From NCBI RefSeq assembly GCF_037482845.1, contig NZ_JBBHJW010000004.1, forward strand, positions 186,001-250,000: a stretch of DNA of 64,000 nt, written 5' to 3'. The stretch comes from Paucibacter_B soli (lineage in GTDB: Bacteria; Pseudomonadota; Gammaproteobacteria; Burkholderiales; Burkholderiaceae_C). Shown here one piece after another: positions 25,098-33,269 of the stretch. The first letter of the stretch is position 1. The number at the start of each line of letters is the position of its first letter. A model generated the notes under the pieces. The model worked only from the letters and a program-made list of their open reading frames with translations, searched no databases and was not told the origin of the DNA. The position numbers and the translations under genes were made by a program.

Positions 25098-26258
25098 ATG
25101 CAAAGCAAACGCGATCTTTTTTTGCTCAAGCTCGCCGGCTGGTCTGCCCTGGCCGCCAGCGCCGCCCTGCTGGGCTGCGGCAAGCAGGAGGAACAACACG
25201 CCGCCCCGGCCGCGTCCGCATCGGCCACCACAAGCAAGCCCGAGCCGCTCAAGATTGCCTTTGCCTATGTCGGCCCGGTGGGCGACGGCGGCTGGACCTT
25301 TGCGCATGACAACGGCCGCAAGGCGGTGGAGAAGGAGTTCGGCGACAAGGTCGTCACCAGCTTCGTTGAAAAGGTGCCCGAGGCGGCCGATGCCGAGCGC
25401 GTGTTCCGCGACATGGTGGGCCAGGGCAACAAGCTGATCTTTGGCACCACCTTCGGCTATATGGAGCCCATGCTCAAGGTGGCGGCCGACAGCAAGGACG
25501 TGAAGTTCGAACACGCCACCGGCTACAAGCAGGCCGACAACCAGCGCACCTACGACTCGCGCACCTACGAGGGCGCCTATATGGCCGGCGTGGTGGCGGG
25601 CAAGATGAGCAAGAGCGGCACGCTGGGCGTGGTGGGCTCGATCCCGATTCCCGAGGTGATCCGCAACATCAACAGCTTCACGCTCGGTGCGCAGACCAGC
25701 AACCCCAAGGTCAAGGTCAAGGTGGTGTGGGTGAACGAATGGTTCAACCCGCCCAAGGAGACCGAGGCCGCGCAGAGCCTGATCAACGGCGGCGCGGATG
25801 TGCTGATGCAGAACACCGACTCCTCGGCCGTGCTGCAGACCGCCGAGAAGAACGGCAAGTACGCCTTCGGTTGGGATTCCGACATGACCGCCTACGGCCC
25901 GAAGGCCCACCTGGCCTCCGCCGTGATCAACTGGGGCCCCTACTACGTGAAGGCCGTGCGTGATGCGCTGGACGGCAAGTGGAGTGCCGGCGCGGGTGCC
26001 CACAGCTGGTGGGGCGTGAAGGAGGGCGCGATCGATCTGGTCTCGCTCAACGAAGCCGTGCCGGCCGACACCAAGGCCCAGATCGAGACCATCAAGGCCG
26101 GCCTGAAGGACGGCAGCTTCGCGATCTGGAAGGGCCCCATCGTTGGACAGGATGGCAAGGAGATCCTGAAGAAGGACGAACTCGCGGACGACAAGTTCCT
26201 CTCCGGCATCAACTTCTACGTCAAGGGCGTGGAAGGCAAGGTGCCTAGCGGCAAGTAG
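25098..26258 (+). CDS. BMP-family purine/nucleoside-binding lipoprotein
   Basis: A 386-residue periplasmic binding protein of the basic-membrane-protein (PnrA/Med) family. The N-terminus is a lipoprotein signal with lipobox LLGC (Cys at about 28), so it is anchored in a membrane. Family features are 'AFAYVGPVGDGGWTFAHDNGRKAVE', split across the first strand and helix, and 'GWDSDMTAYGPKAHLASAVINW'. It captures the substrate for the upstream ATPase and permeases; guanine, xanthine or a nucleoside is likely given guaD and xdhAB. A clear terminator follows the stop. Confidence 0.94.
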   Translation: MQSKRDLFLLKLAGWSALAASAALLGCGKQEEQHAAPAASASATTSKPEPLKIAFAYVGPVGDGGWTFAHDNGRKAVEKEFGDKVVTSFVEKVPEAADAERVFRDMVGQGNKLIFGTTFGYMEPMLKVAADSKDVKFEHATGYKQADNQRTYDSRTYEGAYMAGVVAGKMSKSGTLGVVGSIPIPEVIRNINSFTLGAQTSNPKVKVKVVWVNEWFNPPKETEAAQSLINGGADVLMQNTDSSAVLQTAEKNGKYAFGWDSDMTAYGPKAHLASAVINWGPYYVKAVRDALDGKWSAGAGAHSWWGVKEGAIDLVSLNEAVPADTKAQIETIKAGLKDGSFAIWKGPIVGQDGKEILKKDELADDKFLSGINFYVKGVEGKVPSGK

Positions 26259-26277
26259 GCGCGTCTTTCCATCCGCC

Positions 26278-26313
26278 AAGGGCTGCCATGCGATGCATGG
26301 TGGCCCTTTTCTT
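26278..26313 (+). terminator. Rho-independent terminator of the purine operon
   Basis: AAGGGCTGCCATG pairs with CATGGTGGCCCTT (two mismatches) across a short loop, and the second arm runs into TTTTCTT. It lies 20 bases after the BMP gene stop and would end the guaD-ABC transcript. Confidence 0.75.
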
Positions 26314-26352
26314 CGTGGGCAGCTGTCGGCACAAAGCAGCCGAATGCAAAAG

Positions 26353-26433
26353 GCAACCACAGAGGCACTGAGGCACAGAGAAACTCCATACTGAATTGGC
26401 TTTACCTCTGTGCCTCCGTGCCTCTGTGGTTGC
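26353..26433. repeat. 28-bp inverted repeat (intergenic palindromic repeat)
   Basis: GCAACCACAGAGGCACTGAG and onward (26353-26380) pairs with 26406-26433 with a single mismatch, across a 25-base loop. There is no T-tract. The motif 'CCACAGAGGCAC.GAGGCACAGAG' is of a kind I have seen scattered in proteobacterial genomes, so this is probably a dispersed palindromic repeat rather than a terminator, placed between two convergent genes. Confidence 0.7.
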
Positions 26434-26472
26434 AATTGGATTTCAGCAAGGTGCCGAATACCGCCGCACGCG

Positions 26473-28629
26473 TCAGGCCAGATCCGTGCGGCGCTTCTTC
26501 ATCGCCGCCTTGGCCTCGTACATGCGCGCGTCGGCCTGGGCCACGCAGCTGTGCAGCGATTGCGTGGCGCTGGCGCGCATGGCGTGGCCCAGCGCGGCGC
26601 TGGGGCTGATCCAGGCGCCGGGCGCCAGTTCGCGCTGCGTCTGCTGGCAGCGCGCCCGCAAGGCCTCCAGCTCGGCCAGCACCTGGGCCTCGCCGATATT
26701 GGGCAGGATGAAGACGAATTCGTCGCCGCCGATGCGAAAGGCGTCGGCCTGCGGCCATTGCGCACGTGCCGTCTCGGCGAACAGGGTGATCAAGGCGTCG
26801 CCCGCGGCATGGCCATGGGCGTCGTTGACGCGCTTGAGGTTGTTCATATCGGCCACCACGATGGCCTGCGGGTAGTCGCCCGCGGCGGCATCGGCGCGCT
26901 GGCTGAAGTAGTTGCGGTTGTGGAAGCCGGTCAGACTGTCGGTGTAGAGCAGGTGCTCGCGTTCGCGCAGGAACTGGGTCTTGGCGCGCTGCTCGATCAG
27001 CTTGCGCACGATGCGCACCGTCACCGCCAGAATGCCCAGCAGCACCAGGCCGAGGCCGCCCAGCAGCATCAGCAGGCGGCGGTTCGCCTCGTTGCGCAGC
27101 GTCGGCACGGTCTGGATGCCGGCGTACTTCATCTCGTCGAACTGGATCAGCGGGATCACCTTGTCCATGATGCTGGCCAGCTCGGGCTGGCGCTTGCCGA
27201 CGCCGAAGTAGATGAAGGAGTCCTTGGAGGTGATGCCGCGCTTGACCAGGTCGGTATAGCCCAGGCCGTTGATGTAGAACTCGACCACCGTGGGGTTCTC
27301 GATCATGTAGGCAGCGCCGCCATCGCGCAGCAGCTGCAGCGATTCCATGATGTTGGCGGTCTTGACGATGCGCGGGTGCTTGAGGTTCTTGCGCAGGTAT
27401 TCCTCGTGCCAGAAGCCGTCGATCACCGCCACCGGCTGGCCGTCCAGGCCATAGACATCCTGCACCGGTGCGCTGCTCTTGGTGCCGACGATGATGTCGC
27501 GCTCGGTGCTGATGGCGCGCGGGAACAAAAAGTCGGCCAAGCGGTCCTCGGTCTTGGCCATGTTCAGCACATCGACCTTGCCCGCGCGCAGCTGCTCGAT
27601 CAGCTGGGCAAAGGGCCCGCTCACCACCTTGAAGCGGATGCCGACGATCTCGCCGATGCGCTGCAGGGTGGCGCCGGCAATGCCCTTGTACTGGCCCTCG
27701 TGGAAATAGTCGAAGGGCAGATAGTCCTCGGCCACGCCCACCACCGCCTCGCCCTGCTGCTCCAGCCAGCTCAGCTCGGCCTCGCTGAGGCGCAGCACCT
27801 TGCGGTTGTACTGGCGACCGGCCTCGCGCGCGAGCTGCTCGATATGGGCCTGCCTTTGCTCGATATAGCGGTTGATGATCTGGCCCAGCAACTGCTGCTC
27901 GCGCGCCACCGCGAAGGTCATGTCCGAGGTGATGGACTTGAGCTCGGCCACCAGGGTCAGCGTGGGGTGCTCGTGCAGGAACTCGTATTCGACGCCGCCG
28001 CCCGAGGTCACGAAGCCGTCCACCTGGCCGGCGGCCAGCGCCTTCAGGCCGGCCCCCTGGTCTTCGTAGTTGCGCGTCTCGAAGCGGATGTTGGGGAATT
28101 CCTTGGGCAACTGCTCGATCACGAAGTCGTTGGCGAGAAAGCCGACGCGCTTGCCGTCCAGGTCGCCCAGGGTCTGCACGCTCGAGTCCTTGCGCGCGAA
28201 CACGGTGTAGGGGTACTTCTGCGCAGCGCGCGTGAAGCGCATGATCTTCTCGCGCTCGGGGGTGACGTTGGCGCCGTAGAGCACGGCGATGCGGCCCTGC
28301 ACAAAGCGGCTGTAGGCGTCGTCCCAGCTCTTCACCTCAGCGGGCACCAGGCTCAGGCCCAGCTGGGTGCGCATATCGTCGAGCAGCGCGGGCAGCAGGC
28401 CGATGCGGCGGCCACGGAACTCGAAGCTGTCCATGCCCGCGAAGGGATCGAAACCGACCGTGAACACCTGTTGCTGGTGGGCCGCGATCCAGCCGCGCTC
28501 GGCCTCGCTCAACTTCACCGCACCGGCCGCCGTGGCGCTGGCCCCCGCCATGCACAGCAGCAGCGGCAGCAGGGCGCGCGCGCACCAAAGCCTCAGGATT
28601 TCAGCAGCAACAACAAGCAGCAAGGGCAA
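26473..28629 (-). CDS. Diguanylate cyclase with two periplasmic solute-binding domains
   Basis: A 718-residue transmembrane sensor. After an N-terminal signal sequence come two SBP_bac_3-type domains in tandem (about 44-260 and 275-490), a membrane helix (about 516-540) and a GGDEF domain with the active-site GGDEF at 634-638. The RxxD inhibitory site is absent (WPQA in that place), so feedback inhibition is unlikely. It probably senses an amino acid or similar small ligand in the periplasm and makes cyclic-di-GMP. The frame starts at TTG 28629; the exact start is uncertain because no ATG precedes the signal peptide. Confidence 0.9.
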   Translation of the reverse strand: MPLLLVVAAEILRLWCARALLPLLLCMAGASATAAGAVKLSEAERGWIAAHQQQVFTVGFDPFAGMDSFEFRGRRIGLLPALLDDMRTQLGLSLVPAEVKSWDDAYSRFVQGRIAVLYGANVTPEREKIMRFTRAAQKYPYTVFARKDSSVQTLGDLDGKRVGFLANDFVIEQLPKEFPNIRFETRNYEDQGAGLKALAAGQVDGFVTSGGGVEYEFLHEHPTLTLVAELKSITSDMTFAVAREQQLLGQIINRYIEQRQAHIEQLAREAGRQYNRKVLRLSEAELSWLEQQGEAVVGVAEDYLPFDYFHEGQYKGIAGATLQRIGEIVGIRFKVVSGPFAQLIEQLRAGKVDVLNMAKTEDRLADFLFPRAISTERDIIVGTKSSAPVQDVYGLDGQPVAVIDGFWHEEYLRKNLKHPRIVKTANIMESLQLLRDGGAAYMIENPTVVEFYINGLGYTDLVKRGITSKDSFIYFGVGKRQPELASIMDKVIPLIQFDEMKYAGIQTVPTLRNEANRRLLMLLGGLGLVLLGILAVTVRIVRKLIEQRAKTQFLREREHLLYTDSLTGFHNRNYFSQRADAAAGDYPQAIVVADMNNLKRVNDAHGHAAGDALITLFAETARAQWPQADAFRIGGDEFVFILPNIGEAQVLAELEALRARCQQTQRELAPGAWISPSAALGHAMRASATQSLHSCVAQADARMYEAKAAMKKRRTDLA

Positions 28630-28709
28630 CTCACTTGGGACGCCGTCAGCGGCGCGCTGATGCTAGCCCAGTTTGCACGGCTTACAGGCTGTTGCACGCC
28701 GGCCTTGCA

Positions 28710-28739
28710 GCGGCCTCATGATTCATCCCATGAGGCCGC
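28710..28739. promoter_or_regulatory. 11-bp perfect hairpin upstream of the cold-shock-domain gene
   Basis: GCGGCCTCATG (28710-28720) pairs with CATGAGGCCGC (28729-28739) over an 8-base loop. It lies 60 bases before the ATG at 28800, in the spacer between divergent genes. No T-tract follows, so it is more likely an operator or a 5'-leader RNA structure than a terminator. Confidence 0.5.
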
Positions 28740-28799
28740 GTCGACGGCCTCCCGGAGGCGGCTCCCATCCGGAGCGCCCCAGCCACGTTGGGGAACACC

Positions 28800-29201
28800 A
28801 TGAGATTCGAAGGCAAGTTGCAGGTATGGAATGCGGAGCGCGGCCACGGCATGATCGCACCGCTTGGGGGCGGGCAGCCGCTGTTCGTGCATGTCTCGGC
28901 CTTCCCGCCCGATGGTCCACCACCCGTGCAGGACGAAACGCTGAGCTTCGAAATTGTGACCGGGCGTGACGGTCGCAAGCAGGCCGCCAGGGTGCGGCGC
29001 AGCCAGCCCAAGCTGGCGCAGGCCTGGGCGGCGCCGTCGCGGCGCGCGCCGCCACGGCGCCGCGGCTGGAGCCTGGCGCTGGGCCTGGCGCTGATGGCCG
29101 GCGCCGGGGTGCTGGCCTGGCTGCAGCTCTCGCATGCGCAGCAGCCCGAGAAGCTGGCGCAGCTGGCACCGGCCAAGGCGTCGACCGCTGGCAAACACTA
29201 A
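28800..29201 (+). CDS. Cold-shock-domain protein with a single membrane helix
   Basis: A 133-residue protein. Residues about 1-68 form a cold-shock (OB-fold) domain, with the RNP1-like RGHGMI and RNP2-like LFVHVSAFP. A basic, proline-rich linker (PSRRAPPRRRG) is followed by one hydrophobic helix (about 84-106) and a short polar tail. The domain should bind single-stranded RNA or DNA; the membrane anchor is unlike the free CspA type. Better-known relatives join this domain to DUF1294, which is missing here. ATG 28800 has GGGGA upstream. Confidence 0.8.
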   Translation: MRFEGKLQVWNAERGHGMIAPLGGGQPLFVHVSAFPPDGPPPVQDETLSFEIVTGRDGRKQAARVRRSQPKLAQAWAAPSRRAPPRRRGWSLALGLALMAGAGVLAWLQLSHAQQPEKLAQLAPAKASTAGKH

Positions 29202-31453
29202 ACCTTCAGTTCCAGGCGCAGCTGCCATTGCGTGTAGCTGCGGCCCGCGCTCTCGCTGGCGATCTGCTGCGTGGCGGTGTTGAACAGGCTGCTGCTGCTG
29301 TAGTCCAGCGGCGCCACATTGCTACCCGAGAGGCGCAGCTGCGCCTGCGGGTTGAAGCTCCACATCGCGAAGGCGTCGACCACCAGCTTGCGCGTGGTCT
29401 GGCTGAGCTGCAGCGCGCTTTGCTGGATGGTGTTGGCGGGCGTCCAGTTGAGCGTGGCGCCCAGGGTCAGCGGCAGGCCGCGCAGGCGGTAGTCGGCGCC
29501 CAGATTGGCGCTGGCGCGCGGCTGCTGGTCGAGCCGGTTGTCGGGCCCGGGGATGCCATCCACGCTGGAGCTGAACAGGCTCAGATTGCTGCGCACCGCC
29601 ACCGGCCAGGCCTCGTCCCACCATTCGTCGAGGCGGAACTTGGCCTCCAGCTCCAGGCCCATGGTGCGGGCCTGGCCGATATTGCGCGGCCGCGTGATCC
29701 AGCGCGGCTCGCTGGCCCAGCCCACCGTCTCGAGCTGCGGATTGCTGCGTATCAGGTCCTTGATGCGGCGCAGGAACAGGTTGGCGCTCAGCACCCCGCC
29801 CTTGCTGAGATAGCTCTCGTAGGCGATGTCGATGCCGGTGGCCAGCTCGGGCCGCAGCTCGGGGTTGCCGGCGCGGTCGGGCTGGTCGGGCGTGTTGGGG
29901 CCGCAGGGCTGGCCCGGCAGGCCGACGATGGGGCAGGAGCCATTGCTGTTGTTGACGCTGGGCTTGGCGATCAGGTCCTGCAGCTGGGGCGATTTGTAGC
30001 TGCGCGTCAGGCTCATGCGGATCTGGTCGCGGCTCCTGCCCTCGTCAAACTTCCACACCGCATGCAGCAGCGGCGTCCACACGCCGGAATTGTTGCTGGC
30101 GCTGTAATTGGCGGCGCTGCTTCGGGTGGCGATGCCCTCCCAGCGCAGGCCGGCGTAGAAGGCCCATTGCTTGCCCAGGCTCCACTCGTCCTGCGCATAG
30201 GCGGCCAGGCGCAGCGTGGAGGCCGCGAGCTCGTCGCCGAAGTCCAGCAGGTTGCGGCAGGGTAAACCGTTCTCCAGGCAGATGCGGGTCTGCTCGCGGC
30301 GCGTGCTCTCGGCCTCCAGGCCGGCCACCAGGCTGTGCTCGTTCTCCAGCTGGCGCGCGAGTTTGGCGTTCAGGCTCCAGCTGCGGTCATCGCTGTCGCT
30401 GCGGTCATCCTGGCTGCGCGCGGGCAGCAGGCTGCCGTCGGCGGCGCGCAGGCTTTCCTGCCGCAGGCTGTGGCTCTTGCTGCGGGCGGCGCCGATGCCG
30501 GCGCGCAGCTCCAGCCTGGTGTTGTCGTCCAGCCGGGTCTGCCATTGCGGGCCCAGGCGCAGCATATGGAAGCGGCTGTGGGCGCGGGTGTCAACCAGGT
30601 CGAAGGCCTGGGTGGGGGTCTGCAGCGCATGGCTTTCGCTGTCGCTCTCGTTGGCGTTCAGAAAGCTCTGCAAGGCCAGCATCTCGCCGGCGCCCAGGCG
30701 CCATTGCAGACGGCCGCCGGCTTGCAGGCCGCGCGTTTCGCTGGCGGTATGGCCGCTCAGGCTGCGCAGGCTCTGCTGGCCGCCGGCCAAGTCGCGCGTG
30801 TATGTGCGGTTGTCGATCTCGTCCAGGCGCCGGCCATTGAGCAGGTTGATGTTGAGCGTGTAGGCGCCGCCATGCTCGTCGAGCTTGTCGTTGCGGCTCC
30901 AGCCCATGCCGGGGCTGATGCGGCCGCGCTCGGCGCCGAAGCCGAGCTTGACGTCGTTGATGCGCTTTTGCAGCGCCTCGCGCAGCACCACATTGATGGT
31001 GCCGGCCACCGCGCGCGCGCCGTATTCGGCGGTGGGCGCGCGCATCACCTCGATGCGCTCGACCTGCTCGGGCGGCAACTGGTCGAGCGCGAAGCCAGGC
31101 GGCATGCGCTCGCCGTTCACCAGGATCTGGGTATAGCCGCCGCCCATGCCGCGCATGCGGATCTCGCCGCCGCGGCCGGGCCGGCCACCGGTGGTGACGC
31201 CCGGCAGGCGCTTCAGCACCTCGCCCAGGGTGGCGTCGCCATAGCGCTCGATTTCCTCGCGGCCGATGACGATCTTGGCGGCGGTGGCGCCGCGGCGCAG
31301 CGCTTCGTCGCTGGGGCCGCCTTGCACCTCCACGCGTTTGAGCTGCTCGGTCTTGGCGGCTGGCGCGCTGGCCGCGGCCGCGGGCGCTTCGGCCTGCTGT
31401 GCCAGCGCGGGTGCGCAGGCGAGGGCGAGGGGAAGGAAGGAAAAACGGCGCAT
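29198..31453 (-). CDS. TonB-dependent outer-membrane receptor
   Basis: A 751-residue receptor. The start at ATG 31453 gives a signal peptide ending ALAQQ. The plug domain (about 40-160) has 'EVLKRLPGVTTGG', 'GEIRMRGMGGGYTQILVNG' and 'VERIEVMRAPTAEYGARAV'. The rest is a predicted 22-stranded barrel ending in YTQWQLRLELKV. It imports a TonB-energised ligand, such as an iron chelate or an oligomer; nothing adjacent identifies it. The family CirA/FepA-like style suggests iron-chelate uptake, but a Fur box was not found. Four TGAC tetranucleotides lie 15-30 bases upstream of the start. Confidence 0.9.
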   Translation of the reverse strand: MRRFSFLPLALACAPALAQQAEAPAAAASAPAAKTEQLKRVEVQGGPSDEALRRGATAAKIVIGREEIERYGDATLGEVLKRLPGVTTGGRPGRGGEIRMRGMGGGYTQILVNGERMPPGFALDQLPPEQVERIEVMRAPTAEYGARAVAGTINVVLREALQKRINDVKLGFGAERGRISPGMGWSRNDKLDEHGGAYTLNINLLNGRRLDEIDNRTYTRDLAGGQQSLRSLSGHTASETRGLQAGGRLQWRLGAGEMLALQSFLNANESDSESHALQTPTQAFDLVDTRAHSRFHMLRLGPQWQTRLDDNTRLELRAGIGAARSKSHSLRQESLRAADGSLLPARSQDDRSDSDDRSWSLNAKLARQLENEHSLVAGLEAESTRREQTRICLENGLPCRNLLDFGDELAASTLRLAAYAQDEWSLGKQWAFYAGLRWEGIATRSSAANYSASNNSGVWTPLLHAVWKFDEGRSRDQIRMSLTRSYKSPQLQDLIAKPSVNNSNGSCPIVGLPGQPCGPNTPDQPDRAGNPELRPELATGIDIAYESYLSKGGVLSANLFLRRIKDLIRSNPQLETVGWASEPRWITRPRNIGQARTMGLELEAKFRLDEWWDEAWPVAVRSNLSLFSSSVDGIPGPDNRLDQQPRASANLGADYRLRGLPLTLGATLNWTPANTIQQSALQLSQTTRKLVVDAFAMWSFNPQAQLRLSGSNVAPLDYSSSSLFNTATQQIASESAGRSYTQWQLRLELKV

Positions 31454-31467
31454 CGTGCGTGAGTGAA

Positions 31468-31485
31468 TGACTGACTGACTGACTG
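31468..31485. repeat. (TGAC)4.5 tetranucleotide repeat in receptor leader
   Basis: Four and a half consecutive TGAC units lie just upstream of the TonB receptor start codon at 31453, in the place where a ribosome-binding site would be. Short tandem repeats there may change spacing by slippage; the number of units is small, so this is tentative. Confidence 0.5.
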
Positions 31486-31592
31486 GGTGACTGCGGGGCG
31501 TGGGCCGGCAGGGTGGCGAAGCATCGCACGCAGTGGCGCCGGCGCCCGAAGGCCAGGCCGGGCTTTTTAACTTCTTTACAGTGCTGTCGCGT

Positions 31593-33173
31593 TCACGGCA
31601 GCGGGCTGAAACGCAGGCCGCGGATGCGGCTGCTGTCCAGGCTGAGGCCGATGATGCGGCCATCGGCGCCGCGCTCGGCCACGCGCAGCAGCTGGCTGCT
31701 GCTCATCCAGTAGCCCGGCGCGCGCAGCTCCATCAGCGTGTCGGTCAGGCCCAGCAGCTGCCAGGGCTGCGGGCTGCGCATCAGCGGGCCATGCACGCTC
31801 ACCTCGCCCTCGGCCGTGATGTCCCAGTGGCTGGCGATGTCGGCGCAGTGCCAGCGTCCCGCCAGGCCCGCGGGCAAGGGTTCGCGCCGGGCCAGGCGCT
31901 GCAGCTCATGCTGCCGGCCGGCGCCGGTCTCCAGCAGCAGTGTGCCCGCGGGACCGGCGCGCAGGCGGAACTCGTAGGCGCCGCGCAGCGGCAGCCAGCT
32001 GCCGTCGGCCTCGGGGTAGAGCTCGAAGCACTGCCCCCATTGCCGCGCCGTCAGGCGCGTGCCGGGGCCGCGCTGCAGGCCCAGCAGCAGGCCGGCCTCG
32101 GCATTGATCCAGTCGCCCGCCCAGTCCGGCGCCGGCGGCGCGGTCGGCTCCGCCATCGCCGTGGGCGGCAGCAGCAGGTCCAGCAGCTCGCGCGCGAGCT
32201 TGTAGGGGTTGCTGCCGCTGTCGTTGCTGATCACGACGATGCTCAAGCCCTCGGCCGGCAGCAGCAGGAACTCGCTGCGGTAGCCCGGCCACAGCCCGCC
32301 ATGGCCCACGCAGGCATGGCCGCGCCAGCGGCTGTGCTCGAGCCCGCGCGCATAGGGCGAGGGCTGGGCGCCGCTCAGCAGGGTGGGCGCCATCAGCGCC
32401 TCGGCCAAGGCCGCCAGCTCGGACCTTGGCGCCAGCAGGGCCTGGGCCCAGCGCGTCAGGTCCAGCACATTGGAGACCAGGCCACCCTCGCCGCCATGCT
32501 CGAAGCCGTGCAGGGCGCGGCGGTAGCCGCCGTCATCCTCCTGGCGCAGATAGGGCGCGGCCAGGCCCGGCAGGACCTGGTCGCAGGCCGGCACCATGCG
32601 GGTCTGCGTCATGCCCAGCGGGGCGAAGAAGGCCTGCTGCAGATAGTCGCCCAGGCTCTGGCCGCTGAGACGCTCCACCAGCAGGCCCAGCAGCAGGTAG
32701 TTGCTGTTGCAATAGAGAAAGCGGCTGCCGGGCTTGCTGTTGAGGTGGCGGTTGCGCGCCAGTGCCGCGGCCATGCTGGCGCGGCGGGTCAGCTGCTCAA
32801 GGCCCACGCCGCCCAGGCGCAGCAGCTCCAGGAAATCGGGCAGGCCGCTGCAGTTGCGCATCAGCTGGTCCACCGTCACGGCCTGCGGCAGCTGCGCCAG
32901 CTCGGCCAGCAGGCCGCGCGCATCGGCCGCCAGGTCGAGCCGGCCCTGCGCGGCCAGCCGCAGGCCGGCCGCCACGGTGAATTGCTTGCTCACCGAGGCG
33001 ATGCGGAACAGCGTGTCCGCGCCTATGCCGCTGCGCTGCTCCAGGCTTGCCAGGCCATGGCCGCTGGCATAGAGCAGCTCGCCATGGCGTGCCACGGCCA
33101 CCGCATGGCCGGGGCTCTGCGGGCGGGTGAGGGTGGCCAGATGGCCGTCGATGCGGGTCTGCAAGTTACTCAT
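31593..33173 (-). CDS. Serine hydrolase, D-aminopeptidase-like (class C beta-lactamase fold)
   Basis: A 526-residue protein. The N-terminal 330 residues have the penicillin-recognising fold: SVSK (SxxK nucleophile motif, about residue 60), YCN (YxN) and HGG (HxG-type third motif) in 'GHGGLWPGYRS'. The remaining 190 residues resemble the two lipocalin-like domains of D-aminopeptidase DAP from Ochrobactrum, and the total length matches that enzyme (about 520). It would release N-terminal D-residues from peptides or trim peptidoglycan fragments. No signal peptide is visible, which fits a cytosolic D-aminopeptidase. ATG 33179 is an alternative start two codons up. Confidence 0.8.
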   Translation of the reverse strand: MSNLQTRIDGHLATLTRPQSPGHAVAVARHGELLYASGHGLASLEQRSGIGADTLFRIASVSKQFTVAAGLRLAAQGRLDLAADARGLLAELAQLPQAVTVDQLMRNCSGLPDFLELLRLGGVGLEQLTRRASMAAALARNRHLNSKPGSRFLYCNSNYLLLGLLVERLSGQSLGDYLQQAFFAPLGMTQTRMVPACDQVLPGLAAPYLRQEDDGGYRRALHGFEHGGEGGLVSNVLDLTRWAQALLAPRSELAALAEALMAPTLLSGAQPSPYARGLEHSRWRGHACVGHGGLWPGYRSEFLLLPAEGLSIVVISNDSGSNPYKLARELLDLLLPPTAMAEPTAPPAPDWAGDWINAEAGLLLGLQRGPGTRLTARQWGQCFELYPEADGSWLPLRGAYEFRLRAGPAGTLLLETGAGRQHELQRLARREPLPAGLAGRWHCADIASHWDITAEGEVSVHGPLMRSPQPWQLLGLTDTLMELRAPGYWMSSSQLLRVAERGADGRIIGLSLDSSRIRGLRFSPLP

Positions 33174-33269
33174 GTGCATGGGGCCATGGCGCGACTTCAC
33201 ACATCATTACACCTTGGGCCGTGCCAGCCGTCGCCGTCCTTTCTAACATGCGCACAAACGGAGGCGCCC

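Noticed and set aside
26410..28803. A 797-codon plus-strand open frame opposite the diguanylate cyclase
   Set aside because: Low-complexity Leu/Ala/His/Gln translation; the minus strand has GGDEF and two binding domains.
31500..33269. N-terminal extension of the DUF1800 frame by about 590 codons
   Set aside because: It is antisense to the serine hydrolase, while ATG 33270 has GGAGG and a signal peptide.
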